The notes: generated from the sequence alone by a model not told the origin. A stretch of DNA of 57,279 nucleotides from Gammaproteobacteria bacterium (GCA_030065815.1 JASJCU010000011.1:1-57279), one strand, 5' to 3'. Shown: positions 21,207-29,437, counted from the first letter of the stretch. A program made the numbers and translations.

Positions 21207-22094
21207 CTACAGGTAGAGGACCCCGTCGCGACGGTTGTGCAGCGGGTCATTATCGACGCTCAAGCCCCGCATTCGCGCCTCGACCCGAATGGTGCTCATC
21301 AGTTCGTTGTCGATGACCAGCGGGTACATCGCATGGAAGCGGGCCACATCCATGACATGGGGTCGTGATGCCTGCTCCAGACGCGAGCGGTCGTCGTCTG
21401 CGAGGCCGTGCAACATCAACAGCCGCGTCGACTGCCGCAACAGGTAGCGTTGGCACAGCGCGTGATCGGCCTCGTCGTCCCAATCCTCGCGCAACAGCAT
21501 GCCCGGGAAGGTGTCGGTCTCGTTTGGTCGACGCCGAAACCAGCGGGCCTTGGGACGATTGCCGGCGCGCTCTGCCACGAGCCTTTCCACACGGTAATTG
21601 ACCGGTGCCGAGCTGTGGGCCTTTTCCTCGGCGGTCGCTTCGATCGGCATGACGGCCGCCGGCAGGGCTGTCCACTCGAGCCGCACCGGGAAAGCGGGCA
21701 TATGCTCTGCCTCGGTACACGAGAACACCATTGCCAGTGGCGCTTCGTCTTTTGCGTCGAGCAGCCAGTACTCGTACTCGTCGGCGGCGGGAAAGGGCAG
21801 ATCGACGCGGGTCAGGAAGCGGGTCAGTTCCAGAATCCGCTCGTCGATATCGCGGCCGTCCTGCGTGCCCTGTTCGGAGATAGTCGCCATGTCACTCTGC
21901 CGGACATGCGCCACGCGCCGATAGCCGTGTGAATGCAGGTGAGGACCCGAACGGCCGTCACCCGCGGTCGCGTGTCGGAAATGGATTTCCCAGGTGTTGC
22001 CATCCATCGTCAGTGCGCGTGCACGCTCCGACTCGGCGATCTGCACCATGCCGGAGAAAGGTGGCGTCAAACGTTGCGAGTAGGTTTTGATCAT
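21207..22094 (-). CDS. Unknown 295-residue protein, histidine-rich N-terminus
   Basis: The start at 22094 (MIKTYSQRLTPPFSGMVQIA) is chosen over an upstream extension that lacks protein-like composition. The N-terminal third has a histidine cluster (FRHATAGDGRSGPHLHSHGY). The middle has EYEYWLLDAKDEAPLAMVFS and the C-terminal part is helical and basic (ARWFRRRPNE, LCQRYLLRQSTRLLML). No membrane segment. No family recognised. It is divergent from the tandem pair at 22261 and 22634. Confidence 0.75.
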   Translation of the reverse strand: MIKTYSQRLTPPFSGMVQIAESERARALTMDGNTWEIHFRHATAGDGRSGPHLHSHGYRRVAHVRQSDMATISEQGTQDGRDIDERILELTRFLTRVDLPFPAADEYEYWLLDAKDEAPLAMVFSCTEAEHMPAFPVRLEWTALPAAVMPIEATAEEKAHSSAPVNYRVERLVAERAGNRPKARWFRRRPNETDTFPGMLLREDWDDEADHALCQRYLLRQSTRLLMLHGLADDDRSRLEQASRPHVMDVARFHAMYPLVIDNELMSTIRVEARMRGLSVDNDPLHNRRDGVLYL

Positions 22095-22200
22095 GCCGGG
22101 TACCGATACCGCGTTCGTGAGATTACAACAGCGTCGCATCGGCGCCGCAATGTCGACCCGAGTCTGGACACCTCTGCAATAACCCGGCAAAACGCAGCCT

Positions 22201-22229
22201 TTGACGCTGCGGCCGGGATACGCGATACC
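22201..22229 (+). promoter_or_regulatory. Candidate promoter of the tandem paralogue pair
   Basis: TTGACG at 22201-22206 is followed after 17 bases by GATACC at 22224-22229. TATAAC at 22241-22246 is an alternative -10 element but lies close to the start codon at 22261. Confidence 0.35.
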
Positions 22230-22260
22230 ATGCAGTGGGGTATAACCACGTCGATCGCAA

Positions 22261-22584
22261 ATGGCTGACAAACTGATCCAGAAGCACTGGCTGCACGGCA
22301 CCCAGGAGTTCGAGATCGTCGACGACCTGCTCCGCGTGACGACCAGCGGGCCGCTCAAGGGCAGAAAGGTCCTGGATTTCGTGCTCGCGACACTGAATCC
22401 CGATCCCGTCCTCAACAATGGGCGGCTGGATTTCTACGGACGCGTGAAGTGTGGTCCGATGCTGTCGCTGTTCGTTGACAGGCCGGATCCCGCGTCGTTC
22501 GACGCCTTCGTCGACACGCTGAAGACGAAGGTTCGCGAGGAATACGGTGCCTTCACCGGCGACCAGGACCTGGGCGATCGCTAG
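22261..22584 (+). CDS. Unknown 107-residue protein, paralogue of the next gene
   Basis: The whole protein aligns with the first hundred residues of its downstream neighbour. Shared motifs are GTQE(F/Y)EI, TLNPDPV / VLNPEPV, a central strand (FYGRVK / FVSRVN), (L/V)SL, and RPDPASFDAFV / KPDPQSFNDFV, ending EYGAF / EYNAF. The pair is a tandem duplication of one unrecognised domain of about 100 residues, predicted to be cytoplasmic. It is divergent from the gene at 22094, with a promoter-like region between them. A 49-base gap separates it from the paralogue. Confidence 0.8.
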   Translation: MADKLIQKHWLHGTQEFEIVDDLLRVTTSGPLKGRKVLDFVLATLNPDPVLNNGRLDFYGRVKCGPMLSLFVDRPDPASFDAFVDTLKTKVREEYGAFTGDQDLGDR

Positions 22585-22633
22585 GCCAACGTACTCGAGG
22601 CCATTCGCAACGCGCCGGAAACACGGGGTACCC

Positions 22634-23269
22634 ATGGCAAGCAGACTGGTTCAACGACAGCTCTTTCGGGGCACGCAGGAATACGAGATCGACGGCGAGC
22701 AATTGAACGTGCGGGTCAAGACGCCGTTCAGGGAAGAGAGCCTCAGCATCATGCTGACCGTGCTGAATCCCGAGCCGGTGATCGGCAAGTCGAGCCTCGC
22801 GTTCGTCAGCCGGGTCAATGGTGAGCCCCTCGTCTCACTGCGCTTGGCCAAGCCCGACCCGCAGTCTTTCAACGACTTCGTCACGACGCTCAGCCAGCGG
22901 GCACTCGCCGAGTACAACGCCTTCTCCGGCCTGCGTCCGGCTGATTCGGCGGCGGGATTGGCGGGTAATTCCTACGACGAGCCGCCCGGTTTCGACGCGC
23001 CGGACGGCCGCGTAGTGCCCGCGCGTCGCAAGGTGAATGTCTCCGAGGTGCAAACGGCGATCCGTATGCTGCAGACCCATGTGGACCCGGTGCGGTGCGC
23101 GACCCTGATCGATGCGCTGGAGACCTTGCACGCGGCGCCTCAGGACTATGCGAACTTGAACAGGGTCGCCGAGGTCTTCGGTGAACTCGGCGCGCAGCAG
23201 GGCGCGGTGCTGACCTATGCCCCCTACCTCGCGGTGCTGTTGTCAGACGACCCCTTCGATCGCAACTAG
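22634..23269 (+). CDS. Unknown 211-residue protein: paralogous domain plus C-terminal helical domain
   Basis: The N-terminal hundred residues repeat the domain of the preceding gene. A proline- and aspartate-rich linker (about residues 115-135) leads to a second helical part (VSEVQTAIRMLQTHVDPVRC, LIDALETLH) not seen in the shorter paralogue. No family recognised; probably cytoplasmic. The stop codon TAG is formed at the left border of R2 copy 3, whose first base is its G. This suggests the insertion trimmed or defined the C-terminus. Confidence 0.8.
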   Translation: MASRLVQRQLFRGTQEYEIDGEQLNVRVKTPFREESLSIMLTVLNPEPVIGKSSLAFVSRVNGEPLVSLRLAKPDPQSFNDFVTTLSQRALAEYNAFSGLRPADSAAGLAGNSYDEPPGFDAPDGRVVPARRKVNVSEVQTAIRMLQTHVDPVRCATLIDALETLHAAPQDYANLNRVAEVFGELGAQQGAVLTYAPYLAVLLSDDPFDRN

Positions 23270-23524
23270 CCTGCATGTCGGATGAGCATTCGGAGAACCT
23301 GCGGCTTTCGCAGCCGTTGTGGCGCCGGCTTGCAGCGAAAGTCATAGCCGTAGCTATGGCTTGAGCGAAAGCCAAGCCACAGCGAGCGAGAAATCGCAGG
23401 AATCCGAATAGAACAGCGCCGCGTACAAACTGCAGCGTCCGGCTTTTCGCAGAAGCCGAAGAAAACCGCCGTAATATCAGACGCGTACAGAGTCGGCGCT
23501 GTTCGGCTCATGCAACATGCGGGC
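23269..23524. repeat. R2 copy 3: dispersed intergenic repeat
   Basis: About 256 bases closely matching the copy at 10761, beginning GCCTGCATGTCG right after a TA and ending in ACATGCGGGC. Together with copy 2 it brackets the unknown cluster. The following stretch to about 23865 holds repeat X copy 2 and otherwise no recognisable feature. Confidence 0.85.
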
Positions 23525-23553
23525 TCGTCCGCGTCCCGCCGCGTTTCTCGCTT

Positions 23554-23635
23554 TCATGGAATCGTCTGCCAGCGTGCAGGCGAAAAATGCCGGGTATCGA
23601 CGGTCGTCTCACCAGCGATCGACGTCAGATCAGGA
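23554..23635 (-). repeat. Short repeat X, copy 2 (inverted)
   Basis: The reverse complement of these 82 bases aligns with 18804-18885 along most of its length, with the best block CACGCTGGCAGACGATTCCA. Confidence 0.6.
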
Positions 23636-23865
23636 CACCGGGATGCAGCGGACCAGCGGTAGGCCGGCAGCTGACGAGGCCGGGTTGGCGGGGCGTGCCG
23701 GGTGGCCCGACGTCCCGGTCGATCGAGCTTCCCGTACCGGCTGTCCGCCAAGCCCCGGACCGACGGCATATCGGCGCCTAACTGCGAGTGATAAGCATTC
23801 CCTTACCGTCTCGCGGCCGCCGGCGCAGGCCACTGTTCAGGGCACAGGCCGGACATAACCCCTGC

Positions 23866-23921
23866 AACATCGCGATGTTCTAATATAGCGCATTGAAAAA
23901 TAAGGATTTGCTAAAAAAAAT
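23866..23921 (+). promoter_or_regulatory. AT-rich regulatory region upstream of aprM
   Basis: A perfect 14-base palindrome AACATCGCGATGTT (23866-23879) could be an operator. Just after it lies TTGAAA (23893-23898), a 17-base spacer and AAAAAT as a possible promoter. GCTAA-A6-TTAGC at 23910-23925 is a small hairpin. The palindrome overlaps TTCTAATAT, which is also found near soeA. The low-GC stretch runs to about 23990 and stands out from the surrounding DNA. Confidence 0.45.
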
Positions 23922-24018
23922 TAGCTTGCTTTATGGGACGCGAAAAAACAGTGAATGGAAAACTGTGTTGAAAATGAATACCTTCCCGCCCACTAAACAC
24001 TGCTGAAGGGCTTTTCAC

Positions 24019-24864
24019 ATGCTAACCACCAACCCGTTTGCCGAGCTGTCCTCGCTCATCCCCGTGGCTGCCATGCAGGGGTATGTCATCCTGATGGTGC
24101 TCCTGGTTATCGGGGGCACGCTTCTCGACGTGATCCACAAGGGCAGTGCGAAGTACTTCTTCGAAAACGCAAGGAAAGCCGAAAAGAACGCCCGTCGCAC
24201 CGTCAGCTCTGGAGAGAAATTCGGACTGGCGATGCAAACGCTGACCAACGAAGTCCTGCTGTCGGCGGAGTTCCAGAACACGCACCGGCGGCTCTCGCAC
24301 CTGATGACCATGTATGGCTTCATCGTGATGGTCGTGGCCACCGCGGTCCTGATATTCGCCTACCCGACCGAAGCGAGCGCCGGCATCTGGCCACTGCTGT
24401 GGCACCTGGGTGCGCTGTCGCTGGCTGTCGGGGGCTACTGGTTCTGGTTCAAGATCCGTGTCGACGTCTCGGCCGAGGGCCTGGTGTGGTACCGCTTCAC
24501 ACAGGGCGACATCTTCATCGTCTCGCTGCTGGCCACCGCCACCTTCGGCCTGCTCTGGTCATTCTTCCAGGCAGCAGGCAGCGGCGGCCTGACGACGCTG
24601 TTCTTTGTCCTGTTCATCATTTCCAGTACGACGTTGTTTAGCACGGTGCTCTGGTCTAAGTTCGCGCACATGTTCTTCAAACCGGCCGCCGCTTACCAGA
24701 AGAAGGTCACCCGGGCGGACGGTTCACAGGAGAACCTGCCGGACGTTCCCGAGCTGTCCGCCACCGAAACCAAGACCCGCTACCCGGACATTCCGGAGTA
24801 CATGGGTGACAACCCGGAGTACATGGGCCTCGGCATCAAGCGCGAACAGCCGCAACACTACTGA
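24019..24864 (+). CDS. aprM: Adenylylsulfate reductase membrane anchor AprM
   Basis: The 281-residue protein has about five hydrophobic segments (near residues 18-38, 97-116, 122-142, 164-184 and 194-214), with a charged loop after the first (RKAEKNARRTV). Its C-terminal tail of about 55 residues is hydrophilic and ends in repeated PEYMG motifs. This matches AprM, which anchors AprBA and links it to the quinone pool in organisms lacking qmoABC. It heads the aprM-aprB-aprA operon with a 31-base gap to aprB. Confidence 0.92.
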   Translation: MLTTNPFAELSSLIPVAAMQGYVILMVLLVIGGTLLDVIHKGSAKYFFENARKAEKNARRTVSSGEKFGLAMQTLTNEVLLSAEFQNTHRRLSHLMTMYGFIVMVVATAVLIFAYPTEASAGIWPLLWHLGALSLAVGGYWFWFKIRVDVSAEGLVWYRFTQGDIFIVSLLATATFGLLWSFFQAAGSGGLTTLFFVLFIISSTTLFSTVLWSKFAHMFFKPAAAYQKKVTRADGSQENLPDVPELSATETKTRYPDIPEYMGDNPEYMGLGIKREQPQHY

Positions 24865-24895
24865 TCAACCAGTCACAAAAGGTTAGGAGAAACTC

Positions 24896-25381
24896 ATGCC
24901 AACATTCGTATACATGACCCGTTGTGACGGTTGCGGGCACTGTGTCGACATTTGTCCTTCGGACATCATGCATATCGACAAGGTCACCCGCCGCGCCTAC
25001 AACATCGAGCCCAACATGTGCTGGGAGTGCTACTCGTGCGTCAAGGCGTGCCCGCACCACGCCATCGACGTTCGCGGTTACGCAGACTTCGCCCCGCTGG
25101 GCCACTCGGTCCGCGTGATTCGCGACGAGGAGAAAGGCGTCATCGCCTGGCGGATCAAGTTCCGCAACGGTAAGAAAGACATGAACCTGCTGGCGCCGAT
25201 CACGACGAAGCCGTGGGGCAAGCATATTCCGCAACTCAAGGATGTGCCCGCGCCGTCCGCCGAGCAGCGTGCCAGTCAGCTGCTGTTCAACGAACCGAAG
25301 TACATCCGAATGGACGATGGTGACATCCACACCCTCAAGTCCAATGGTCTGAAACTTGTTGAAGGTGTGGAGGGTTACTAA
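24896..25381 (+). CDS. aprB: Adenylylsulfate reductase beta subunit
   Basis: A 161-residue iron-sulfur subunit with two [4Fe-4S] sites, CDGCGHCVDICP (about residues 10-21) and CWECYSCVKACP (about residues 42-53). The C-terminal tail wraps around AprA in known structures. A good AGGAGA ribosome site precedes the ATG. The stop overlaps the aprA start as TAATG, giving tight coupling. Confidence 0.97.
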   Translation: MPTFVYMTRCDGCGHCVDICPSDIMHIDKVTRRAYNIEPNMCWECYSCVKACPHHAIDVRGYADFAPLGHSVRVIRDEEKGVIAWRIKFRNGKKDMNLLAPITTKPWGKHIPQLKDVPAPSAEQRASQLLFNEPKYIRMDDGDIHTLKSNGLKLVEGVEGY

Positions 25382-27261
25382 TGGCTTACAAGACAATCGT
25401 AGAAGACGATATCGACATCCTCGTCGCGGGCGCCGGCCTCGGCGGTACCGGTGCGGCCTGGGAGGCGCGCTACTGGGGGCAGGACAAGAAGATCGTCATC
25501 GCCGAGAAGGCGAACATCGACCGCTCCGGCGCCGTGGCGCAGGGCCTGTATGCGATCAACTGCTACATGGGCACCCGCTTCGGCGAGAACAATCCCGAAG
25601 ACCACGTCCGCTACGCACGCATCGACCTGATGGGGATGGTCCGTGAGGATCTGCTGTTCGACATGGCCCGCCACGTCGACTCGGCGGTGCACCAGTTCGA
25701 AGAATGGGGCCTGCCTCTGATGCGCAACCCCAAGACCGGCGCCTACCAGCGCGAAGGCCGGTGGCAGATCATGATCCACGGCGAGTCCTACAAGCCGATC
25801 GTCGCGGAGGCGGCGAAGAAATCGGCCGACAAGGTCTTCAACCGGATCTGTGTCACTCACCTGCTGATGGACGAGGCCAAGGAAAACCGCGTCGCCGGTG
25901 CCGTCGGCTTCAACGTCCGTACCGGCAACTACCACGTGTTCAAGTCCAAGACCGTCGTCGTCGGTGCCGGTGGTGCCTCCAACATCTACAAGCCGCGTTC
26001 GGTCGGCGAGGGTGCGGGCCGCGTCTGGTACGCCCCGTGGTCGTCAGGTTCGGCCTATGGTCTGCTGATCGGCGCCGGTGCGAAGATGACCCAGATGGAA
26101 AACCGCATCGTCCTGGCACGCTTCAAGGATGGCTACGGCCCGGTCGGTGCCTACTTCCTGCACCTCAAGACCTACACCCAGAACGGCTTCGGCGAAGAGT
26201 ACGAGTCCAAGTGGTTCCCTGCGTTGGAAGAGATGGTCGGCAAGCGTTACCTCGACGTCGAGGCCTCGCACCGCACGCACCGTCCGATCCCGACCTGCCT
26301 GCGCAACCATGCGCTGATCAACGAGGTGAATGCCGGCCGCGGTCCGATCCACATGGTCACGATGGAGGCCTTCCAGGATCCCCATCTCGAGGAGATCGGT
26401 TGGCACAACTTCCTCGGCATGACTGTCGGCCAGGCCGTTCTCTGGGCCGCTACCGACCTGGACCCGAAGTATGAAAACCCGGAGCTGACGACGTCCGAGC
26501 CCTATGTCATGGGTTCGCATGCGACCGGTTGTGGCGCCTGGTGCTCCGGCCCCGAAGACCTGTCGCCGCCCGAGTACTACTGGGGTTACAACCGGATGAC
26601 CACGGTCGAGGGTCTGTTCGGCGCCGGCGATGCCGTCGGCGGCACGCCGCACGCCTTTTCGTCCGGCTCGTTCACCGAAGGCCGCCTGGCGGCCAAGGCG
26701 GCATGCCAGTACATCGACGATGGCAAGGCGGAAGGTATCCGTGTTTCCGAGTCGCAGATCGAGCGTCGTCGGGAAGAGATCTACAAGCCGATGGAGCACT
26801 ACAAGACCTATCGGAACGAGATCACTGCAGGCACCGTCAACCCCAACTACATCAACCCGCGTCAGGCTCTCGATCGCCTGCAGAAGCTGATGGACGAGTA
26901 CTGCGGTGGCGTAACGGTGAACTATATGACCAACGAGAAGCTGCTGAACATCGGCCTGAAGAAGCTCAAGGTGTTCGAAGAGGACCTTGAGAAGATCGCA
27001 GCCGAGAATGTTCACGAGCTGCTGCGTGCATGGGAAGTCAAGCATCGCCACCTCACGTCAGAGGCCGTGATGCAGCACACCCTGTTCCGCAAGGAAACCC
27101 GTTGGCCGGGCTACTACTATCGCGGCGACGCGCTGAAGGTTGACGACGACAACTGGCACGTGCTTACGGTTTCGCGTCGTGACCCGAAGACCGGCGAATA
27201 CACGATGGAAAAGGCGCCCCTCTACCACATCGTTGATGAGGCTGAAGAAGCGGCGGCGTGA
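25381..27261 (+). CDS. aprA: Adenylylsulfate reductase alpha subunit
   Basis: In sulfur oxidisers AprBA works in the oxidative direction, joining sulfite and AMP to form APS. The 626-residue flavoprotein starts with the FAD-binding segment LVAGAGLGGTGAAWEARYWG and includes RSGAVAQGLYAINCYMG, IHMVTMEAFQDPHLEEIGWH and FGAGDAVGGTPHAFSSGSFT, all typical of AprA. Length and motifs look intact. It is the last gene before a strong terminator. Codon use is slightly less GC-extreme than in nearby genes, as expected for a highly expressed protein. Confidence 0.98.
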   Translation: MAYKTIVEDDIDILVAGAGLGGTGAAWEARYWGQDKKIVIAEKANIDRSGAVAQGLYAINCYMGTRFGENNPEDHVRYARIDLMGMVREDLLFDMARHVDSAVHQFEEWGLPLMRNPKTGAYQREGRWQIMIHGESYKPIVAEAAKKSADKVFNRICVTHLLMDEAKENRVAGAVGFNVRTGNYHVFKSKTVVVGAGGASNIYKPRSVGEGAGRVWYAPWSSGSAYGLLIGAGAKMTQMENRIVLARFKDGYGPVGAYFLHLKTYTQNGFGEEYESKWFPALEEMVGKRYLDVEASHRTHRPIPTCLRNHALINEVNAGRGPIHMVTMEAFQDPHLEEIGWHNFLGMTVGQAVLWAATDLDPKYENPELTTSEPYVMGSHATGCGAWCSGPEDLSPPEYYWGYNRMTTVEGLFGAGDAVGGTPHAFSSGSFTEGRLAAKAACQYIDDGKAEGIRVSESQIERRREEIYKPMEHYKTYRNEITAGTVNPNYINPRQALDRLQKLMDEYCGGVTVNYMTNEKLLNIGLKKLKVFEEDLEKIAAENVHELLRAWEVKHRHLTSEAVMQHTLFRKETRWPGYYYRGDALKVDDDNWHVLTVSRRDPKTGEYTMEKAPLYHIVDEAEEAAA

Positions 27262-27274
27262 CCTAGGCTGACCG

Positions 27275-27319
27275 GCCAGGCGGGGGCCTGACGACCCCTG
27301 CCTGGCTTTTTGCTTTTTT
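27275..27319 (+). terminator. Terminator of the aprMBA operon
   Basis: GCCAGGCGGGG, an eight-base loop region and CCCCTGCCTGGC form a strong stem followed by TTTTTGCTTTTTT, an intrinsic terminator just past aprA. Confidence 0.92.
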
Positions 27320-27385
27320 GGGCCTCCCTGAGACGGGATGCAGCCCCACTGAAATCATCTGACCGGTGTATCGGCGGAGTATGGA

Positions 27386-27736
27386 TTGAACATCATCAAC
27401 GACACAGACGAGCAGATACAGGCCGTCGCCCATCCCATGTGGGAGGACCTGATCAAGTACTCGAACAAGGGCCAGTACGGCAAGTTCATCCGCAAATTCT
27501 CCTACGACCTGCTGCTCGGGCTCAACGAAGTGGAAGTCGGCAAGCAATTCGCGAAGAGCGAGTTGACCCGGAACCTGTCGGAAGACTACGACTACCTCGG
27601 CCTGATACGCCGCGGCGAACATGTGACCGTCCTTTACCGGGTGCGCAGTACCAAGCGCGAAGGGGAGTGGTTGGGTCGCATGGTCCTGGGCTACGAAAAG
27701 GGCGAGGTGCGGATCTTCGCAGCGTCGATATTTTGA
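27386..27736 (+). CDS. Conserved-looking 116-residue protein of unknown function
   Basis: The frame begins at a TTG (MNIINDTDEQIQAVAHPMWE) with CGGAG about eight bases upstream; an internal ATG at 27437 is the alternative. The protein reads as a compact alpha/beta domain: a helical start, FIRKFSYDLLLGLNE, then strands VTVLYRVRSTKREGEW and VRIFAAS. No membrane or signal segment. No family recognised with confidence. It overlaps the next gene by one base (TGATG), so the two are coupled, and it follows the apr terminator. Confidence 0.75.
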   Translation: MNIINDTDEQIQAVAHPMWEDLIKYSNKGQYGKFIRKFSYDLLLGLNEVEVGKQFAKSELTRNLSEDYDYLGLIRRGEHVTVLYRVRSTKREGEWLGRMVLGYEKGEVRIFAASIF

Positions 27737-28278
27737 TGAGTACGAAACAGACCATCTCGGAAAACAAGCTCGTTGAGCTGAGTTACGAGGTCATCGACGA
27801 AAAGACCGGTGACGTCTTGACGTCGGTCGAGTACCCGATCGGCTACGTGCACGGCAAGAACTCCGTGCTGTCGTCCCGGGTGACCGCCGAGCTCGAAGGC
27901 AGGACCGCCGGTGACATCATCGAGGTGCCGATCGACGGCGACACGCTCTACGGGCCGCGCGACGAGTCGCTCGTCATCACCGACTACATCGAAAACGTGC
28001 CGGAGGAATACCGCGAAGTCGGCACGCGGATCGTCATGGAGAACGACAAGGGGGACACCAAGGGCTTCATCGTCACCCGCATCGATGAGAAGACGCTGAC
28101 CATAGACGGCAACAACCCGCTGTGCGGCCGCTCGTTGGTCTTCCGCCTCGAAGTCCTGAAGGTCCGCGACGCGACACCCGAGGAGATCGAGGTCGGTGGC
28201 AATGTCGTTGCGGGACCCGATGTCGGCCAGGCGATGCTGTCGATCAACAAGGCGAAGCCGACGACGACCTCTGACTAG
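27736..28278 (+). CDS. SlyD/FKBP-type peptidyl-prolyl isomerase-like protein
   Basis: The 180-residue protein resembles SlyD: an N-terminal FKBP part (VELSYEVIDEKTGDVL, GKNSVLSSRVTAELEGRTAG), an inserted flap domain (YGPRDESLVITDYIENVPEE onward) and a return segment IDGNNPLCGRSLVFRLEVLKV. The GNNPLxGxxLxFxxxV motif is characteristic. The histidine- and cysteine-rich metal-binding tail of E. coli SlyD is missing. Role: prolyl isomerase and folding chaperone. The TAG stop uses the first G of the R3 element. Confidence 0.85.
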   Translation: MSTKQTISENKLVELSYEVIDEKTGDVLTSVEYPIGYVHGKNSVLSSRVTAELEGRTAGDIIEVPIDGDTLYGPRDESLVITDYIENVPEEYREVGTRIVMENDKGDTKGFIVTRIDEKTLTIDGNNPLCGRSLVFRLEVLKVRDATPEEIEVGGNVVAGPDVGQAMLSINKAKPTTTSD

Positions 28279-28557
28279 GGCCTGTTCGTACTACGCGAGG
28301 CGCAGCGACGGCGGCCGTTTTCTTGGCCAACAAGGCGCTGCGAGCGTGACGTACCTGCCGTACATGAGTGAGCAGCAACACCGTTGGGCGGCCCATCATT
28401 CGAACAAAGGGCGACCCCGTCCCTCCGGGTTGCGCCCCAAAATGTGCCATGCGGCATTGCTCGTCGTTCATTTAGGCCCACTAAATGTCTCTCCTCGCGC
28501 CTTGCCTGGCGCATTTTGGGACGGCAACGCTGCGCCTCGCGTAGTGTGAACAGCCCC
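28278..28557. mobile_element. R3 copy 1: TA-flanked MITE-like element
   Basis: The 280-base element starts GGGCCTGTTCGTACTACG and ends CGTAGTGTGAACAGCCCC, an imperfect terminal inverted repeat of about 18 bases. TA flanks both ends (28276-28277 and 28558-28559), as expected for a TA target-site duplication of the IS630/mariner type. Inside are an inverted CCAAAATG(T)GCCA pair and a small TTTAGG/CTAAA hairpin. No transposase gene is present. Both neighbouring convergent genes end in TAG codons made of the flanking TA plus the terminal G. A second copy, inverted, lies at 45944. Confidence 0.85.
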
Positions 28558-28904
28558 TAATTCGGCGCGCTGCCACCGGCGCCGGGGTCGCCGGTGAGTT
28601 CGATCATCTCCGATACCTCCAGTACCCCCTGAATCTCCAGGAAAGGACAAGACTGGGCCGCGCCTAGCGCCTCTTCCATCGACCCGAAATCCAGAATGCT
28701 CAGCCCGGACATGGCGGTCGTGCTGCCGGCCTCCGGCGACTTGCCAGGCTGCACGGTATGCGTGTCCTTGAACGGCACCGCAGGGCTCACGACCGCGTTA
28801 CCGAGCGCGTGCAGCCACTGCTGGTACCTGTCGAAGTGCGCCTTGCCCTGGGCTGGATCGGTGGGGTACTCGCCACCGAGATAGACGAAGATGAATCTTG
28901 GCAT
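28557..28904 (-). CDS. YCII/DGPF-like small protein
   Basis: The 115-residue protein starts MPRFIFVYLGGEYPTDPAQG and contains AHFDRYQQWLHALG and GLSILDFGSMEEALGAAQSCP. This is the ferredoxin-like pattern of YCII-related proteins, often annotated as DGPF-domain or sigma-factor-associated YCII. The function is unknown in general. The C-terminus is glycine- and serine-rich and the stop codon lies at the R3 border, so the end may have been altered by that insertion. Confidence 0.72.
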   Translation of the reverse strand: MPRFIFVYLGGEYPTDPAQGKAHFDRYQQWLHALGNAVVSPAVPFKDTHTVQPGKSPEAGSTTAMSGLSILDFGSMEEALGAAQSCPFLEIQGVLEVSEMIELTGDPGAGGSAPN

Positions 28905-29146
28905 ACCGGTCGGAACTCCTGAATGTGAAGCGTGGGTGATGGGCGCATGGCCGGGTCTTCCGGCCGCGCATCGGGTCTCCTATTATTTAGCTTTATCAGT
29001 ACACTATGAAAATCTGCTTTACCTCGGGGCGGCAGACTACTACAAAGGGCGCCGGGTAATGGCGTTGCCACTGTTGTTTGAAGAATTGACTTGCAGGCCT
29101 ATCGACAAACATCTGATAGACCTAATTTTATGACGAGAGGTGAATC

Positions 29147-29308
29147 ATGAGCGAACCGAGCAAGACCCGTCCGAAAGTGCCTGAGGGCAAGTCGCGCTAC
29201 CTGCTGACGCGCCAGAAAGAGGCGAACGACAAGGGCTATGTCGGTTACGACACGATCTGGGAATCGTTCCAGAAAGAGGCCGAGTACAAGACACCGAAAC
29301 GTCCTTGA
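29147..29308 (+). CDS. Small 53-residue charged protein
   Basis: A short frame, MSEPSKTRPKVPEGKSRYLL to YKTPKRP, starts at an ATG with a strong GAGAGG ribosome site six bases upstream and ends before a good terminator at 29393. It is lysine-rich and hydrophilic, with aromatic residues in GYVGYDTIWESF. A six-codon frame (ATG at 29130) overlaps its start by ATGA. The combination of ribosome site, sensible composition, AT-rich upstream region and terminator supports a real small gene. No family recognised. Confidence 0.65.
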   Translation: MSEPSKTRPKVPEGKSRYLLTRQKEANDKGYVGYDTIWESFQKEAEYKTPKRP

Positions 29309-29392
29309 GCCGTCGCTGTCGCGGCCTTGCCTGGAGACCGGGTTACCGATACCGGTAACGGCCGGATTCGGGCTCGACCGGGTTGGATTGGA

Positions 29393-29422
29393 GGTCTGTG
29401 CCGATCGGCGCAGGCCTCTTTT
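29393..29422 (+). terminator. Terminator after the 53-residue gene
   Basis: GGTCTGTGCC, loop GATC and GGCGCAGGCC form a ten-pair stem (two G-U pairs in RNA) followed by TCTTTT. Confidence 0.7.
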
Positions 29423-29437
29423 GGTTTGCAGGTCCTA

